64,000 nt of DNA from Variovorax guangxiensis. Lineage in GTDB: Bacteria > Pseudomonadota > Gammaproteobacteria > Burkholderiales > Burkholderiaceae_C. A program made the position numbers and the translations under genes. The notes below the pieces were generated by a model. The model saw only the letters and a list, made by a program, of their open reading frames with translations. It was not told the DNA's origin and did not search any database. The stretch is from the NCBI RefSeq assembly GCF_003952165.1, contig NZ_RXFT01000003.1, positions 62,001 through 126,000 of the forward strand, given 5' to 3'. This document shows, one piece after another, positions 1-8,824 of this stretch. Position 1 is the first letter of the stretch; every line of letters begins with the position of its first letter.

Positions 1-1042
<1,042 letters not shown>

Positions 1043-1067
1043 AGACGCCGGCTCCGGAGGGCGGAGC

Positions 1068-1838
1068 TCACAACAGCGGTGTCGGCCGTATCGGCCGCTC
1101 GAAGTAGTCGCCCAGCGCTTCGAGCGCATGCGGCTCCATGATGCGCAGCCAGCCGGCGTCGATCTTGTACAGCCCCAGGCGCTGCAGCCGCCGCAGCGTC
1201 TTGTTGGTGTGCACCAGCGAAAGCCCCAGCGCGTCGGCGATGTGCTGCTGGTTGAACGGAAACTCGACCCAGCCGTCGCGCTCCATGCCTACGCGCTGCG
1301 CCCGGCGGTACAGGTGCATCAGCAGCATCGCCACCCGTTCGCCGGCATTGCGCCGGCCGGCGGTGACGAGGTTGTCGTCGACCATCTTCTCTTCGCGCGC
1401 GGCCAGCCAGGTGATGTCGTAGCCGAGCTTGGGCTGGGCATGGAACAGCTCCCACAGCCGGTCACGCGAGAAGGCGCACAGCGTGACGTCGGAGACCGCC
1501 TCGACGCCGTGGGTCTGGCCGTCGGCGAACTCGTCCTGCAGGCCCAGGAAATCGCCGGGAAGCAGAAAGCTCAGGATCTGCCGCCGGCCGTCGCTCAGCG
1601 TCTTGTAGCGGAAAGCCCACCCCGCATAGAGGGTGAACAGCTGCGCGCTGCGCCGGTGCTCCTCGATGATCGCGCCGCCGGCCTCCACGCGGCGGGCGCC
1701 CACGCGGAAGGACTGGATGGTCTTCAATTCCTCCTGCGAGCACGGCAGGAAGGCGTCCAGGCGGCGCAACGCGCATCGGTCGCACGAATTCGCGCCGACG
1801 GGCGGGGCGGCGGCAGCTGGGTAGTCCTCGAATTTCAC
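1068..1838 (-). CDS. Crp/Fnr-family transcription regulator with a possible Fe-S cysteine set
   Basis: 256 residues: N-terminal cysteine segment, cyclic-nucleotide-type effector domain (about residues 40-150, with LLPGDFLGLQ), and a winged helix-turn-helix at about 195-222. Cysteines fall at 19, 22, 33 and 121. E. coli FNR binds its 4Fe-4S cluster with Cys20, Cys23, Cys29 and Cys122, so three positions almost coincide and the third is shifted by four residues. This makes oxygen or redox sensing plausible, but it is inference. The recognition helix (LVHTNKTLRRL) lacks the E-xx-SR pattern of classical FNR/CRP, so its DNA site probably differs. The start is GTG 1838. It is divergent from the BLUF gene with 92 bases between. 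Confidence 0.88.
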   Translation of the reverse strand: MKFEDYPAAAAPPVGANSCDRCALRRLDAFLPCSQEELKTIQSFRVGARRVEAGGAIIEEHRRSAQLFTLYAGWAFRYKTLSDGRRQILSFLLPGDFLGLQDEFADGQTHGVEAVSDVTLCAFSRDRLWELFHAQPKLGYDITWLAAREEKMVDDNLVTAGRRNAGERVAMLLMHLYRRAQRVGMERDGWVEFPFNQQHIADALGLSLVHTNKTLRRLQRLGLYKIDAGWLRIMEPHALEALGDYFERPIRPTPLL

Positions 1839-1862
1839 ACCGCACTATAGGCGCCCGGCCTG

Positions 1863-1874
1863 TGTCTTTTGACA
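1863..1874. promoter_or_regulatory. Inverted repeat between Fnr-like and BLUF genes
   Basis: TGTCTTTTGACA is a 12-base palindrome (TGTC-N4-GACA) in the 92-bp divergent spacer. Its size and position would suit an operator for the Crp/Fnr-type protein encoded next to it, which would let one site control both genes. The sequence is short enough to occur by chance and does not match the FNR consensus TTGAT-N4-ATCAA. Confidence 0.3.
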
Positions 1875-1930
1875 TGCCCAGGGCTTCCCCCGGCCACCTA
1901 CACTCTGCGCGCCCCTCCGACTCCGAACGC

Positions 1931-2341
1931 ATGACCGACGAAGCAACGCTCCCACTTCACGAAATCTTCTACTGCAGCATGCTCACGCATAGCCTGCCCC
2001 CGCAGACCGTGGGCCAGATCGTTTCCCGGGCCCGCACCCAGAACGCGCTGCACGGCATCACGGGCCTCCTGGTGTTCGACGGAATGCGCTTCTGCCAGCA
2101 CCTGGAGGGCCCGGCCGATGCCGTCAGCGCGCTGATGCAGCGGATCGAGAAGGATCCGCGCCATGTGGACGTCAGGGTGGTCCACCGGGCCCCGCTGGAG
2201 GTTCGCCGCTACAGCGGCTTCGGCATGGGGCTGGCGGAATGCGAGGGCCCCGACCTGATGGCGGGCGTGCATGCGCTGACCGGGGAAGCGGCGCTGAGGC
2301 ACTTCCTGGCGCTGGTGCCCAGCTTCGACATCAACGGCTGA
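1931..2341 (+). CDS. BLUF-domain blue-light sensor (single domain)
   Basis: 136-residue stand-alone BLUF protein, predicted to bind flavin and sense blue light. The expected flavin-pocket residues are visible: Tyr14 (EIFYCSML), Asn38 followed by HGITGLLVF (41-49), Gln56 in RFCQHLEG, and Met99 in FGMG. No output domain is attached, so signalling would go through a protein partner, as in short BLUF proteins of the PixD/BlrB type. I use ATG 1931 rather than an upstream start because it places Tyr14 near the usual distance from the N-terminus. A strong terminator follows at 2359. The Fnr-like gene is divergent and is the obvious candidate partner, though nothing in the sequence proves it. Confidence 0.9.
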   Translation: MTDEATLPLHEIFYCSMLTHSLPPQTVGQIVSRARTQNALHGITGLLVFDGMRFCQHLEGPADAVSALMQRIEKDPRHVDVRVVHRAPLEVRRYSGFGMGLAECEGPDLMAGVHALTGEAALRHFLALVPSFDING

Positions 2342-2358
2342 GCGGCCGCCAAAAAAGG

Positions 2359-2382
2359 AAAAGGCGGCCGAAGCCGCCTTTT
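2359..2382. terminator. Bidirectional rho-independent terminator
   Basis: AAAAGGCGGC-CGAA-GCCGCCTTTT is a perfect 10-bp stem with a CGAA tetraloop and U tracts in both directions. It sits between the convergent BLUF and DUF2917 genes and can serve both. Confidence 0.85.
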
Positions 2383-2406
2383 CAAGCACCTGGAGGACTG
2401 GAACGA

Positions 2407-2724
2407 TCAGGCGTTGTCCCAGCTGTAGGTGGCGCCATAGCCATCCCACGCCTCCATCACGATGCGCTGGCCCGCGGCCACCATCAGCGACTCGCCGGGG
2501 GCGAGCACCAGGTCTTCGCTGGGGTTGGCGAGCGTGGCGTCGGGCGTGATCCACACGCGGCCCTGCTTCACGCGCAGGACGCTCGCCGCCCGCGCCTTCA
2601 GGCTCATCGCCTCGCCGGGAGCGATCTGCCATGCGCCGCGGCGCACTGCCGGCGGGACGGTGGCGGCGCGAGCCGGGACGGTGAGGGACGAGAGCGATTC
2701 GGTGGTGCAGACGGCGGTGGACAT
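2407..2724 (-). CDS. DUF2917 protein (copy 1)
   Basis: 105-residue small protein of the DUF2917 family, whose function is unknown. The core (WQIAPGEAMSLKARAASVLR, then VKQGRVWITPD and ending in APGESLMVAAGQRIVMEAW) has the alternating beta-strand pattern of a small cupin-like barrel; that fold is inference. The start at 2724 is set by AAGGAG nine bases upstream. It is divergent from a GcvA-like LysR gene, and the spacer holds a LysR-type palindrome, so it is probably that regulator's target. A second DUF2917 gene lies at 16127-16459, also divergent from a regulator. Confidence 0.78.
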   Translation of the reverse strand: MSTAVCTTESLSSLTVPARAATVPPAVRRGAWQIAPGEAMSLKARAASVLRVKQGRVWITPDATLANPSEDLVLAPGESLMVAAGQRIVMEAWDGYGATYSWDNA

Positions 2725-2840
2725 GGTGTAACTCCTTGGGGCTTTGCCGAGGCGCTTGACAGAAAGAGGCAATTGCGCAGTTCGGGAATGAATGATCGTT
2801 TCTGCGGCGTTGGCGGTCCAATGAAAACGAGTTAGCCTAC

Positions 2841-2859
2841 TGATGCTGGTTTCGCATCA
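2841..2859. promoter_or_regulatory. LysR-type operator candidate
   Basis: TGATGCTGGTTTCGCATCA is a 19-base palindrome (6-bp arms) containing the T-N11-A core typical of LysR-family sites. It lies in the spacer between DUF2917 (-) and the LysR gene (+), 36 bases before the LysR start, where an autoregulatory/divergent-activation site is expected. Confidence 0.55.
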
Positions 2860-2894
2860 ATTGACTGGCCGCGAGACGACCCGGATTCACACCC

Positions 2895-3878
2895 ATGCAA
2901 CATTCCCAGACCCATCTGCGCTCCCGCCCGATCTCTGCCGGGCACCTGCGCGCCTTCGAGGCGGTGGCCCGCCACCTGAATTTCCGGGCGGCCGCCGAGG
3001 AAATGGCGCTGACCCAGTCGGCCGTGAGCCGCCAGATCCAGTCGCTGGAAGAGGAAGTGGGCGTGGCGCTGTTCCTGCGCCACACGCGCGCGGTGGAGCT
3101 CACCAGCGCCGGCGCCCTGCTGCTGCTGGCGGTGCAGCAGTCGCTGCCGCGCATCGACACGGCCGTGCGCCAGATCCGCCAGAGCGCGGGGCGCCAGAGC
3201 GTGTCGCTGACCACCTTCGCCTCGTTCGCCTCGATGTGGCTGATCCCGCGGCTGGAGGCCTTCCAGCGCGACAACCCCGAGATCGACATCCGCATCGACG
3301 CCAGCGACGTGGCGGTCGACCTCGACGTGGCCGACGTGGACATCGCCCTGCGCTACGGCCCGCGCGATTCCATGCCCTCCGGCGCCGTGCGCCTGTTCGG
3401 CGAAACGCTCACGCCCGTGGCCAGCCCCTGGCTGCTGAAGAGCAGCCCGCCCATCAAGACGCCGGAAGACATGACCCGGTTCACGCTCATCGAGGCCGGC
3501 GACGCCCACCGCACGCACCTGGAATGGCTGACCTGGCGCCGCTGGTTCGAGGTGAACGGGCTGGAGCGCGCCCAGCCCAAGCGCTGGCTCTATTTCAACT
3601 ACGCCTACCAGATGGTGCAGGCCGCCCTCACCGGCCAGGGCGTGACGCTGGCGCGCAGCTCGCTGATCGCCGAGAGCCTGGCCAACGGGGATCTGGTCGA
3701 GGTGCTGCCGCAGCACCGCATGGATTCGCCGATGTCCTACTGGATGATCGCCGGCCCGCGCAGCATGCAGCGCCCCGAGATCAAGGCCTTCTGCGACTGG
3801 CTGCAGCTGCAGGCCGTGACCACGCGCGAAACCATCGGCGAGGTGCCCGACCCGGACACCGTCGACGACATCGACTGA
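2895..3878 (+). CDS. LysR-family regulator, GcvA-like
   Basis: 327 residues. The N-terminal winged helix-turn-helix (about 17-76; FRAAAEEMALTQSAVSRQIQ, then LFLRHTRAVELTSAG) is canonical for LysR. The effector domain (about 105-305) has the GcvA-like sequence MWLIPRLEAFQRDNPEIDIR and GQGVTLARSSLI. LysR proteins act as cytoplasmic tetramers binding T-N11-A sites. The palindrome at 2841-2859 and the divergent DUF2917 gene suggest local control. The C-terminus is acidic (PDPDTVDDID). The effector is unknown, and I would not call it GcvA itself because no glycine-cleavage genes are nearby. Confidence 0.9.
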   Translation: MQHSQTHLRSRPISAGHLRAFEAVARHLNFRAAAEEMALTQSAVSRQIQSLEEEVGVALFLRHTRAVELTSAGALLLLAVQQSLPRIDTAVRQIRQSAGRQSVSLTTFASFASMWLIPRLEAFQRDNPEIDIRIDASDVAVDLDVADVDIALRYGPRDSMPSGAVRLFGETLTPVASPWLLKSSPPIKTPEDMTRFTLIEAGDAHRTHLEWLTWRRWFEVNGLERAQPKRWLYFNYAYQMVQAALTGQGVTLARSSLIAESLANGDLVEVLPQHRMDSPMSYWMIAGPRSMQRPEIKAFCDWLQLQAVTTRETIGEVPDPDTVDDID

Positions 3879-3902
3879 CGGACGACCGAGTTACCGGGTA
3901 GC

Positions 3903-4520
3903 TCAGCTCGTGGGCCAGACCACGCCGTTGTCGTTGAGGATGGCGTCCAGCGGCAGGTCGTGCGCCTCGGGCTCGAAGTCCGGGACGAAGCCGTTGGTGA
4001 AGCCCAGCCCCACCGTGAATGGCCGGGGTTCCAGCGCGGCCAGCGTGCGGTCGTAGAAGCCGCCGCCGTAGCCCAGCCGGTAGCCGCCGGCGCTGTAGCC
4101 CACGCAGGGCACGAACAGCAGCGTGGGCACGATCAGCTCGGTGTCCTTGGGCTTGGGGATGCCGTAGGCGTCCTCTTCCATCTGGCAGCCCGGATACCAG
4201 GCGTGGAAGGTCAGGGTCTTGTGAACTTTGTCGATCACCGGCAGTCCGATGCGGCGGCGCTGCGGCTCTTCCATCAGCTCGCCGTCTTCCTTCCAGCGGT
4301 GCAGTGCGGGCAGCGGATCGAACTCGCCCTTGATCGGCCAGTAGGCACCGATCACCGTGTCGGGCCGGCCCACGAGCCAGATCCGCATCACGCGCTGCAG
4401 CAAGTCGGCGCGCGTCAACCGGTCGGGCATCGCAAGGCGTTGCTCGATGAGTGCCTTTCTCAACTGTTCCTTAAGAAAACTCGCCGTTGCCGAGGTGTCG
4501 GCACCCTTTGACTTGTCCAT
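3903..4520 (-). CDS. ygfA: 5-formyltetrahydrofolate cyclo-ligase
   Basis: 205 residues. The enzyme converts 5-formyl-THF to 5,10-methenyl-THF with ATP in the cytoplasm. The family signature is clear: an N-terminal basic helix (LKEQLRKALIEQR), the substrate-loop region GAYWPIKGEFDP, and the C-terminal nucleotide-binding motif GYRLGYGGGFYDRTL. The length is normal. The ATG at 4520 lies only nine bases from the divergent ATG of the lytic transglycosylase at 4530, so its promoter must lie inside that neighbour's coding sequence. In many proteobacteria this gene sits beside zapA and 6S RNA; neither is seen here. Confidence 0.93.
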   Translation of the reverse strand: MDKSKGADTSATASFLKEQLRKALIEQRLAMPDRLTRADLLQRVMRIWLVGRPDTVIGAYWPIKGEFDPLPALHRWKEDGELMEEPQRRRIGLPVIDKVHKTLTFHAWYPGCQMEEDAYGIPKPKDTELIVPTLLFVPCVGYSAGGYRLGYGGGFYDRTLAALEPRPFTVGLGFTNGFVPDFEPEAHDLPLDAILNDNGVVWPTS

Positions 4521-4529
4521 AATCCCCCG

Positions 4530-6560
4530 ATGCAGTTCCCAAGCATTTTGGCATCCAAGCGCAGCCATCCGCGCAATGCGGCTCCCGCGCTGGTTTTTTC
4601 CGCGGTCATCGCCTTCGCCGCACTGCTCTCGCAGCAGCCCGCCGCGGCCCAGAGCAACACCAACGACGACGTCCTGATCCAGATGAAGCAGGCCTTCCAG
4701 CGCGGCGACAAGGCCCGGCTGACTGCCCTGCTGCCGCAGGCCCGCGGCCATGCGCTCGAGCCCTGGGCCGCCTACTGGGAACTGAAGGCCCGTCTGCAGG
4801 AAGCCGCACCCAACGAAGTGCAGGACTTCTACGCCCGCTACCCCGGCACCTACCAGGAAGACCGCCTGCGCAACGACTGGCTGCTGCTGACCGGCCAGCG
4901 CCGCGACTGGGACAACTTCTCCGCCTCGCTCGACGGCTTCCGCATGGGCGATGACGCGCAGGTGCGCTGCTACGCGATCCTGGTCGACACGCTGCGCAGC
5001 GGCACCGCCACGCAGGCGCAGGCCGACGAGGTGCGCCGCAACTGGTTCGCGCAGAAAGACCTGGACGACGGCTGCCTCACCGCCGCCGACCGCATGACCG
5101 CAGCCCGGCTGCTGTCGACCAACGACGTCTGGAAGAAGGCCCGCCTGGCCATGGAGGCCAACCGCCCGCAGGCCGCGCGCGCCGTCGTCGCCATCGCCGC
5201 GCCCGACGCGCTGCCGCTCTTCGAGGAACTCAACGCGAGTTCGGCCAAGTTCCTGACCGGCCGCGCCTTCGTGGCCGCCAAGTCGCGCAAGGAGCTGGTG
5301 GTGCTCGCGCTCATCAAGGTCGCCATGGCCGACCCCGAGCTGGCCGCCTCGCAACTCGACAGCAAGTGGGGCCCGATGCTCTCGGCCGAGGAGCGCAACT
5401 GGCTCTGGGGCACCATCGGCCGCGCCGCCGCCATCAAGCTGTGGCCGCAGGCCGGCAGCTATTTCGCCAACGTCACCAGGAACGGCGACCTCTCCGACGA
5501 CATGCTCGGCTGGCGCGTGCGCGCCGCGCTGCGCGCCGGCCAGTGGAAGGAGGTGGTGCCCGCCATCAACGCGATGAGCGAGACCGCCCAGCTCGACCCC
5601 ACCTGGGTCTACTGGAAGGCGCGCGGCCTGGCCAGTGCCGGCGGCGACGAACGCCGCGCCCAGGCCCGCGAGCTCTACCAGAGCATCGCCGGCTCGCGCG
5701 GCTTCTACGAGATGCTGGCGCTGGAGGAACTGGGCCAGCGCACCGTGGTGCCCACGCGCCCCGCCCCGCTCACCCCCGAAGAGAAGGCAGCCGCGCGCAG
5801 CAACCCCGCGCTGGCGCGCGGCCTCTACGCCATCGCCATCGGCCTGCGCCCCGAGGGCACGCGCGAGTGGAACTACGCCACCAACCTGCACGACAAGGGC
5901 GGCATGGACGACCGCGCGCTGCTGGCCGCGGCCGATTTCGCCTGCCAGCGCGAGGTGTGGGACCGCTGCATCAACACCAGCGAGCGCACCAAGGGCGTGG
6001 TCGACGTGGAGCAGCGCTTCCCGATGCCCTTCCACGACACGGTGCTGCGCAAGAGCCAGGACATCGGCCTCGATCCGGCCTACGTCTACGGCCTGATCCG
6101 CCAGGAAAGCCGCTTCATCATGGACGCGCGCTCCGGCGTCGGCGCCTCGGGCCTGATGCAGGTCATGCCCGCCACCGCGCGCTGGACGGCCCGCAAGATC
6201 GGCATGACCGACTTCTCGCCCGGCCAGATCAACGACCGCGAGACCAACATCACCATCGGCACCAACTACCTGAAGCTCGCGCTCGACGACTTCGACGGCT
6301 CGATGGCGCTGGCGGCGGCCGCCTACAACGCCGGCCCCGGCCGGCCGCGCAGCTGGCGCAACGGGCCGGTACTCGACGCCGCCATCTGGGCCGAGAACGT
6401 GCCCTTCAACGAGACGCGCGACTACGTGAAGAAGGTGCTGGCCAACACCACCAACTACGCCGCCATCATCAGCGGCCGGCCGCAGTCGCTGAAGGAGCGC
6501 CTGGGCCGCGTCGGCCCGCGCGACGCCTCCGAGCCCGAGCCGAACAAGGACCTGCCCTGA
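4530..6560 (+). CDS. slt: Periplasmic soluble lytic transglycosylase (Slt70 type)
   Basis: 676 residues. An N-terminal signal peptide (about 1-37, ending AAAQ) exports it to the periplasm. A long superhelical alpha domain (about 40-510) is followed by a goose-type lysozyme/SLT domain: YGLIRQESRF with catalytic Glu526, then GASGLMQVMPATA and AAAYNAGPGRPRSW. It cleaves peptidoglycan glycan strands, releasing 1,6-anhydromuropeptides; ampD at 54907 acts on those products. There is no Shine-Dalgarno before ATG 4530, but a -10-like CATAAT ends seven bases upstream, so the mRNA may be leaderless. It probably forms an operon with the MgtC-like gene 15 bases downstream. Confidence 0.92.
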   Translation: MQFPSILASKRSHPRNAAPALVFSAVIAFAALLSQQPAAAQSNTNDDVLIQMKQAFQRGDKARLTALLPQARGHALEPWAAYWELKARLQEAAPNEVQDFYARYPGTYQEDRLRNDWLLLTGQRRDWDNFSASLDGFRMGDDAQVRCYAILVDTLRSGTATQAQADEVRRNWFAQKDLDDGCLTAADRMTAARLLSTNDVWKKARLAMEANRPQAARAVVAIAAPDALPLFEELNASSAKFLTGRAFVAAKSRKELVVLALIKVAMADPELAASQLDSKWGPMLSAEERNWLWGTIGRAAAIKLWPQAGSYFANVTRNGDLSDDMLGWRVRAALRAGQWKEVVPAINAMSETAQLDPTWVYWKARGLASAGGDERRAQARELYQSIAGSRGFYEMLALEELGQRTVVPTRPAPLTPEEKAAARSNPALARGLYAIAIGLRPEGTREWNYATNLHDKGGMDDRALLAAADFACQREVWDRCINTSERTKGVVDVEQRFPMPFHDTVLRKSQDIGLDPAYVYGLIRQESRFIMDARSGVGASGLMQVMPATARWTARKIGMTDFSPGQINDRETNITIGTNYLKLALDDFDGSMALAAAAYNAGPGRPRSWRNGPVLDAAIWAENVPFNETRDYVKKVLANTTNYAAIISGRPQSLKERLGRVGPRDASEPEPNKDLP

Positions 6561-6575
6561 GCCCGGCGGCCTGAA

Positions 6576-7109
6576 ATGAGCTGGCGCGACGAGGTCCTCG
6601 ATACCCTCGCGTCCGAGTTCTCGGACGTGGGCGATGTCGCGCAGCTCACGCGCATCGTGCTGCGCCTGACGCTGGCGGGCGCGCTGGGCTTCGTGCTCGG
6701 CTTCGAGCGCGAGCAGCAGGGCAAGGCGGCCGGCGTGCGCACCCACATGCTGGTGGCCATCGGTTCCGCGATGTTCGTGCTGATCCCGCAGCAGACCGGC
6801 ATCGTGCCGGCCGACATGAGCCGCGTGATCCAGGGGCTTGTGGCCGGCGTAGGCTTCCTGTGCGCCGGCACCATCCTCAAGCAGGGCAGGGACGAGAGCC
6901 ACGTGCAGGGCCTGACCACCGCCGCGGGCCTGTGGATGACCGCCGCCATCGGCATGGCCTGCGGGCTCGGCCGCGAGCTGACGGCCGTGCTCAGCGCGCT
7001 GCTGGCGCTCGCCGTGCTGGCACTGGTGCCTCGCCTGGTGGACCTGATCGAGCGCGTGTCGGGGCCCAGGAAGCAGGACGAGAGCGGCAAGGACGGCGGC
7101 CGGCACTGA
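6576..7109 (+). CDS. MgtC/SapB-family membrane protein
   Basis: 177 residues with about four or five hydrophobic segments. The family core GFEREQQGKAAGVRTHMLVA (about 48-67) and LVAGVGFLCAGTIL with the downstream GLTTAAGLWMTAAIG are hallmarks of MgtC/SapB proteins. The C-terminal soluble ACT-like domain of Salmonella MgtC is missing; the protein stops after a short basic tail, as in the common short YhiD-like forms. MgtC proteins act at the inner membrane in magnesium limitation and virulence, often by modulating F-type ATPase; that role is not proven for short forms. It follows the transglycosylase by 15 bases. Confidence 0.85.
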   Translation: MSWRDEVLDTLASEFSDVGDVAQLTRIVLRLTLAGALGFVLGFEREQQGKAAGVRTHMLVAIGSAMFVLIPQQTGIVPADMSRVIQGLVAGVGFLCAGTILKQGRDESHVQGLTTAAGLWMTAAIGMACGLGRELTAVLSALLALAVLALVPRLVDLIERVSGPRKQDESGKDGGRH

Positions 7110-7217
7110 ACGCGCGCAGCTGCATCAATTCGCGCCGCGTTCGGCATCAATCGCCGTCGGGCGCGCGGCTAGCATCGAAGGCTTTGTTTCACCCCCACAA
7201 CGGACCGGAGATCCCTC

Positions 7218-7907
7218 ATGCGCAAGCTCTATGTCGGCAACAAGAATTACTCGTCGTGGTCCATGCGGCCCTGGGTACTGATGAAGCAGGCCGGCATCGA
7301 ATTCGAGGAAGTCGCGGTGCGCTTCGACTCCTTCGAGGCCGATTCGCAGTTCAAGCACACCATCGGCGCGCTGAACCCGGTGGCCAAGGTGCCGGTGCTG
7401 GTGGAAGACGGCGGCCTCGTCATCTGGGACACGCTAGCCATCGCCGAATACCTCGCCGAGACCTTTCCCGAGAAGCATCTCTGGCCCCAGGCCAAGGCCG
7501 ACCGCGCACGCGCGCGCAGCGTCTGCGCCGAGATGCATTCCGGCTTCGGCGGACTGCGCAACCATTGCGGCATGAACCTCGAAGCCTCGCTGCCCGAAGT
7601 GGGCGCGCGGCTGATGAAGGAAGTGCCCGAAGTCGCCAGCGACCTCGCGCGCATCGTGCAGATGTGGAGCGGCCTGCTCGACACCCACGGCGGCCCGATG
7701 CTGTTCGGCCGCGAGTTCGGCATCGCCGACGCCTACTTCGCGCCGGTGGGCACGCGCATCAGGACCTATGGCCTGCCGGTGCCGACGCACATCACGGCCT
7801 ACATCGAGCGCGTGCAGGCGTTGCCGGGCGTGAAGGCCTGGATCGACGCAGGCCTGGCGGAGAAGGATTTCCTGCAGTTCGAAGAGCCCTACCGCACGGG
7901 GCGATAG
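7218..7907 (+). CDS. Glutathione S-transferase family protein
   Basis: 229 residues, cytoplasmic. The N-terminal thioredoxin-fold domain has NYSSWSMRPW (about 10-19) with serines in the position of the catalytic residue of zeta/theta-like GSTs, then ALNPVAKVPVL with the cis-Pro and DTLAIAEYLAE, which binds the glutathione gamma-glutamyl group. The all-helical C-terminal domain (about 90-225) includes GREFGIADAYFAPV. The ATG at 7218 has GGAG 8-11 bases upstream (ACCGGAGATCCCTC). The substrate is not predictable, and it has no linked pathway genes. Confidence 0.9.
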   Translation: MRKLYVGNKNYSSWSMRPWVLMKQAGIEFEEVAVRFDSFEADSQFKHTIGALNPVAKVPVLVEDGGLVIWDTLAIAEYLAETFPEKHLWPQAKADRARARSVCAEMHSGFGGLRNHCGMNLEASLPEVGARLMKEVPEVASDLARIVQMWSGLLDTHGGPMLFGREFGIADAYFAPVGTRIRTYGLPVPTHITAYIERVQALPGVKAWIDAGLAEKDFLQFEEPYRTGR

Positions 7908-7937
7908 GGCTTCAAACGCTGCAAGGGCGAGCCCGGT

Positions 7938-8663
7938 TCAGAACCGGTAGGTTGCCGCCACGTAGGTGACGATCGGGTTCAGCTTCAGGCTGGCTTCGCT
8001 GGTGGCAACCGGCAGGCCGTAGATCGAGGTCGTCGTCAGCTTGGCCTTGGTCTTCAGCGGGATGTAGGAGACCGAGAAGGAGATGCCCCAGTGCTTGTCG
8101 AACTGGTAGGCCGCGCCCACGTTGATCACCGGTGCGAACTTGCTGTCCAGCTTGGCCGTGGTGTTGACCGCGAAGGGCGATTGGTGGAACTGCGAGGCCA
8201 GCGCGCTCTGCAGGTTCGGGGTCAGCTTGACGTCGCTGTACCAGACATAGGTGGCGCCCAGGCCCACGAACGGACGGAAGGCGTCGTTGCCTTCGTTGAA
8301 GAAATACTTGCCCAGGATCGTCGGGCTCCACTGGCGGGCCTCGCCGAGCTGGCCCACGCGCCCGAGGGTGCCGGTGCCGTTGAGCTTGAACTTGGGCGGC
8401 ACGCCGAACACGCCTTCCACCGCCCAGTGGCTGTCGATGAAGTAGGTGGCGTTGAGGCCCAGGGTGTCGGAATCGCTCACGCTGGCGCCGGAACCGGCCA
8501 GCACGCTCTGCACGGGCGAGGTCACGGTCAGCGGCTTGCTCGAATCCTGCGGTGACAGATGGAACCACCCTGCGCCGACGACCCAGTCGCCGGCCTGTTG
8601 CGCCATGGCGCCGCCGGACGCCAGGGCGCCCAGAGCTGCCAGTGCAATCATTCTTTTCTTCAT
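7938..8663 (-). CDS. ompW: OmpW-family outer-membrane protein
   Basis: 241 residues. A signal peptide (1-21, cleavage after AMA) precedes an 8-strand beta-barrel pattern ending in the terminal aromatic YRF needed for BAM recognition. OmpW motifs are present: SDTLGLNATYFIDSHWAVE and RPFVGLGATYVWY, and the later FDKHWGISFSVSYIPL. OmpW forms a narrow hydrophobic channel in the outer membrane and is often induced by envelope or oxidative stress. AAAGG precedes the ATG. The 161-bp upstream spacer shared with cca contains a strong 18-base palindrome at 8773-8790 that may be a repressor site. Confidence 0.92.
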   Translation of the reverse strand: MKKRMIALAALGALASGGAMAQQAGDWVVGAGWFHLSPQDSSKPLTVTSPVQSVLAGSGASVSDSDTLGLNATYFIDSHWAVEGVFGVPPKFKLNGTGTLGRVGQLGEARQWSPTILGKYFFNEGNDAFRPFVGLGATYVWYSDVKLTPNLQSALASQFHQSPFAVNTTAKLDSKFAPVINVGAAYQFDKHWGISFSVSYIPLKTKAKLTTTSIYGLPVATSEASLKLNPIVTYVAATYRF

Positions 8664-8772
8664 GATGTGAATCCTTTTGGTTGAATATCCCTCTGCGGAT
8701 GCGGGCGTCGGCTGTGACCGCCGCTGAAGATCGCCCGAATGACGAACGATTGCCCGGTCTGCATCGCGAATT

Positions 8773-8790
8773 ATCGAACGACCGTTCTAT
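8773..8790. promoter_or_regulatory. TetR-like palindromic operator candidate
   Basis: ATCGAACGACCGTTCTAT has two 8-base arms (ATCGAACG / CGTTCTAT, one mismatch) around a 2-base centre. This geometry is typical of TetR-family sites built from AACG/CGTT half-sites. It lies between divergent ompW and cca, nearer to cca. No TetR gene is in the window, so the binder is unknown. Confidence 0.4.
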
Positions 8791-8824
8791 TTCTGACAGG
8801 GGGGAGTATCCCTAAACTGCGGCC

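Noticed and set aside
2895..3878. Assignment of the LysR regulator as GcvA with a glycine riboswitch nearby
   Set aside because: No gcv genes and no tandem glycine aptamer-like structure are in the region.
3903..7106. 1067-codon minus-strand open frame running through slt and mgtC-like genes
   Set aside because: Only its last part, 3903-4520, is a recognised protein (5-FTHF cyclo-ligase). The rest is antisense to clear genes, with His/Gly/Ala/Arg-rich nonsense composition typical of high-GC shadow frames.
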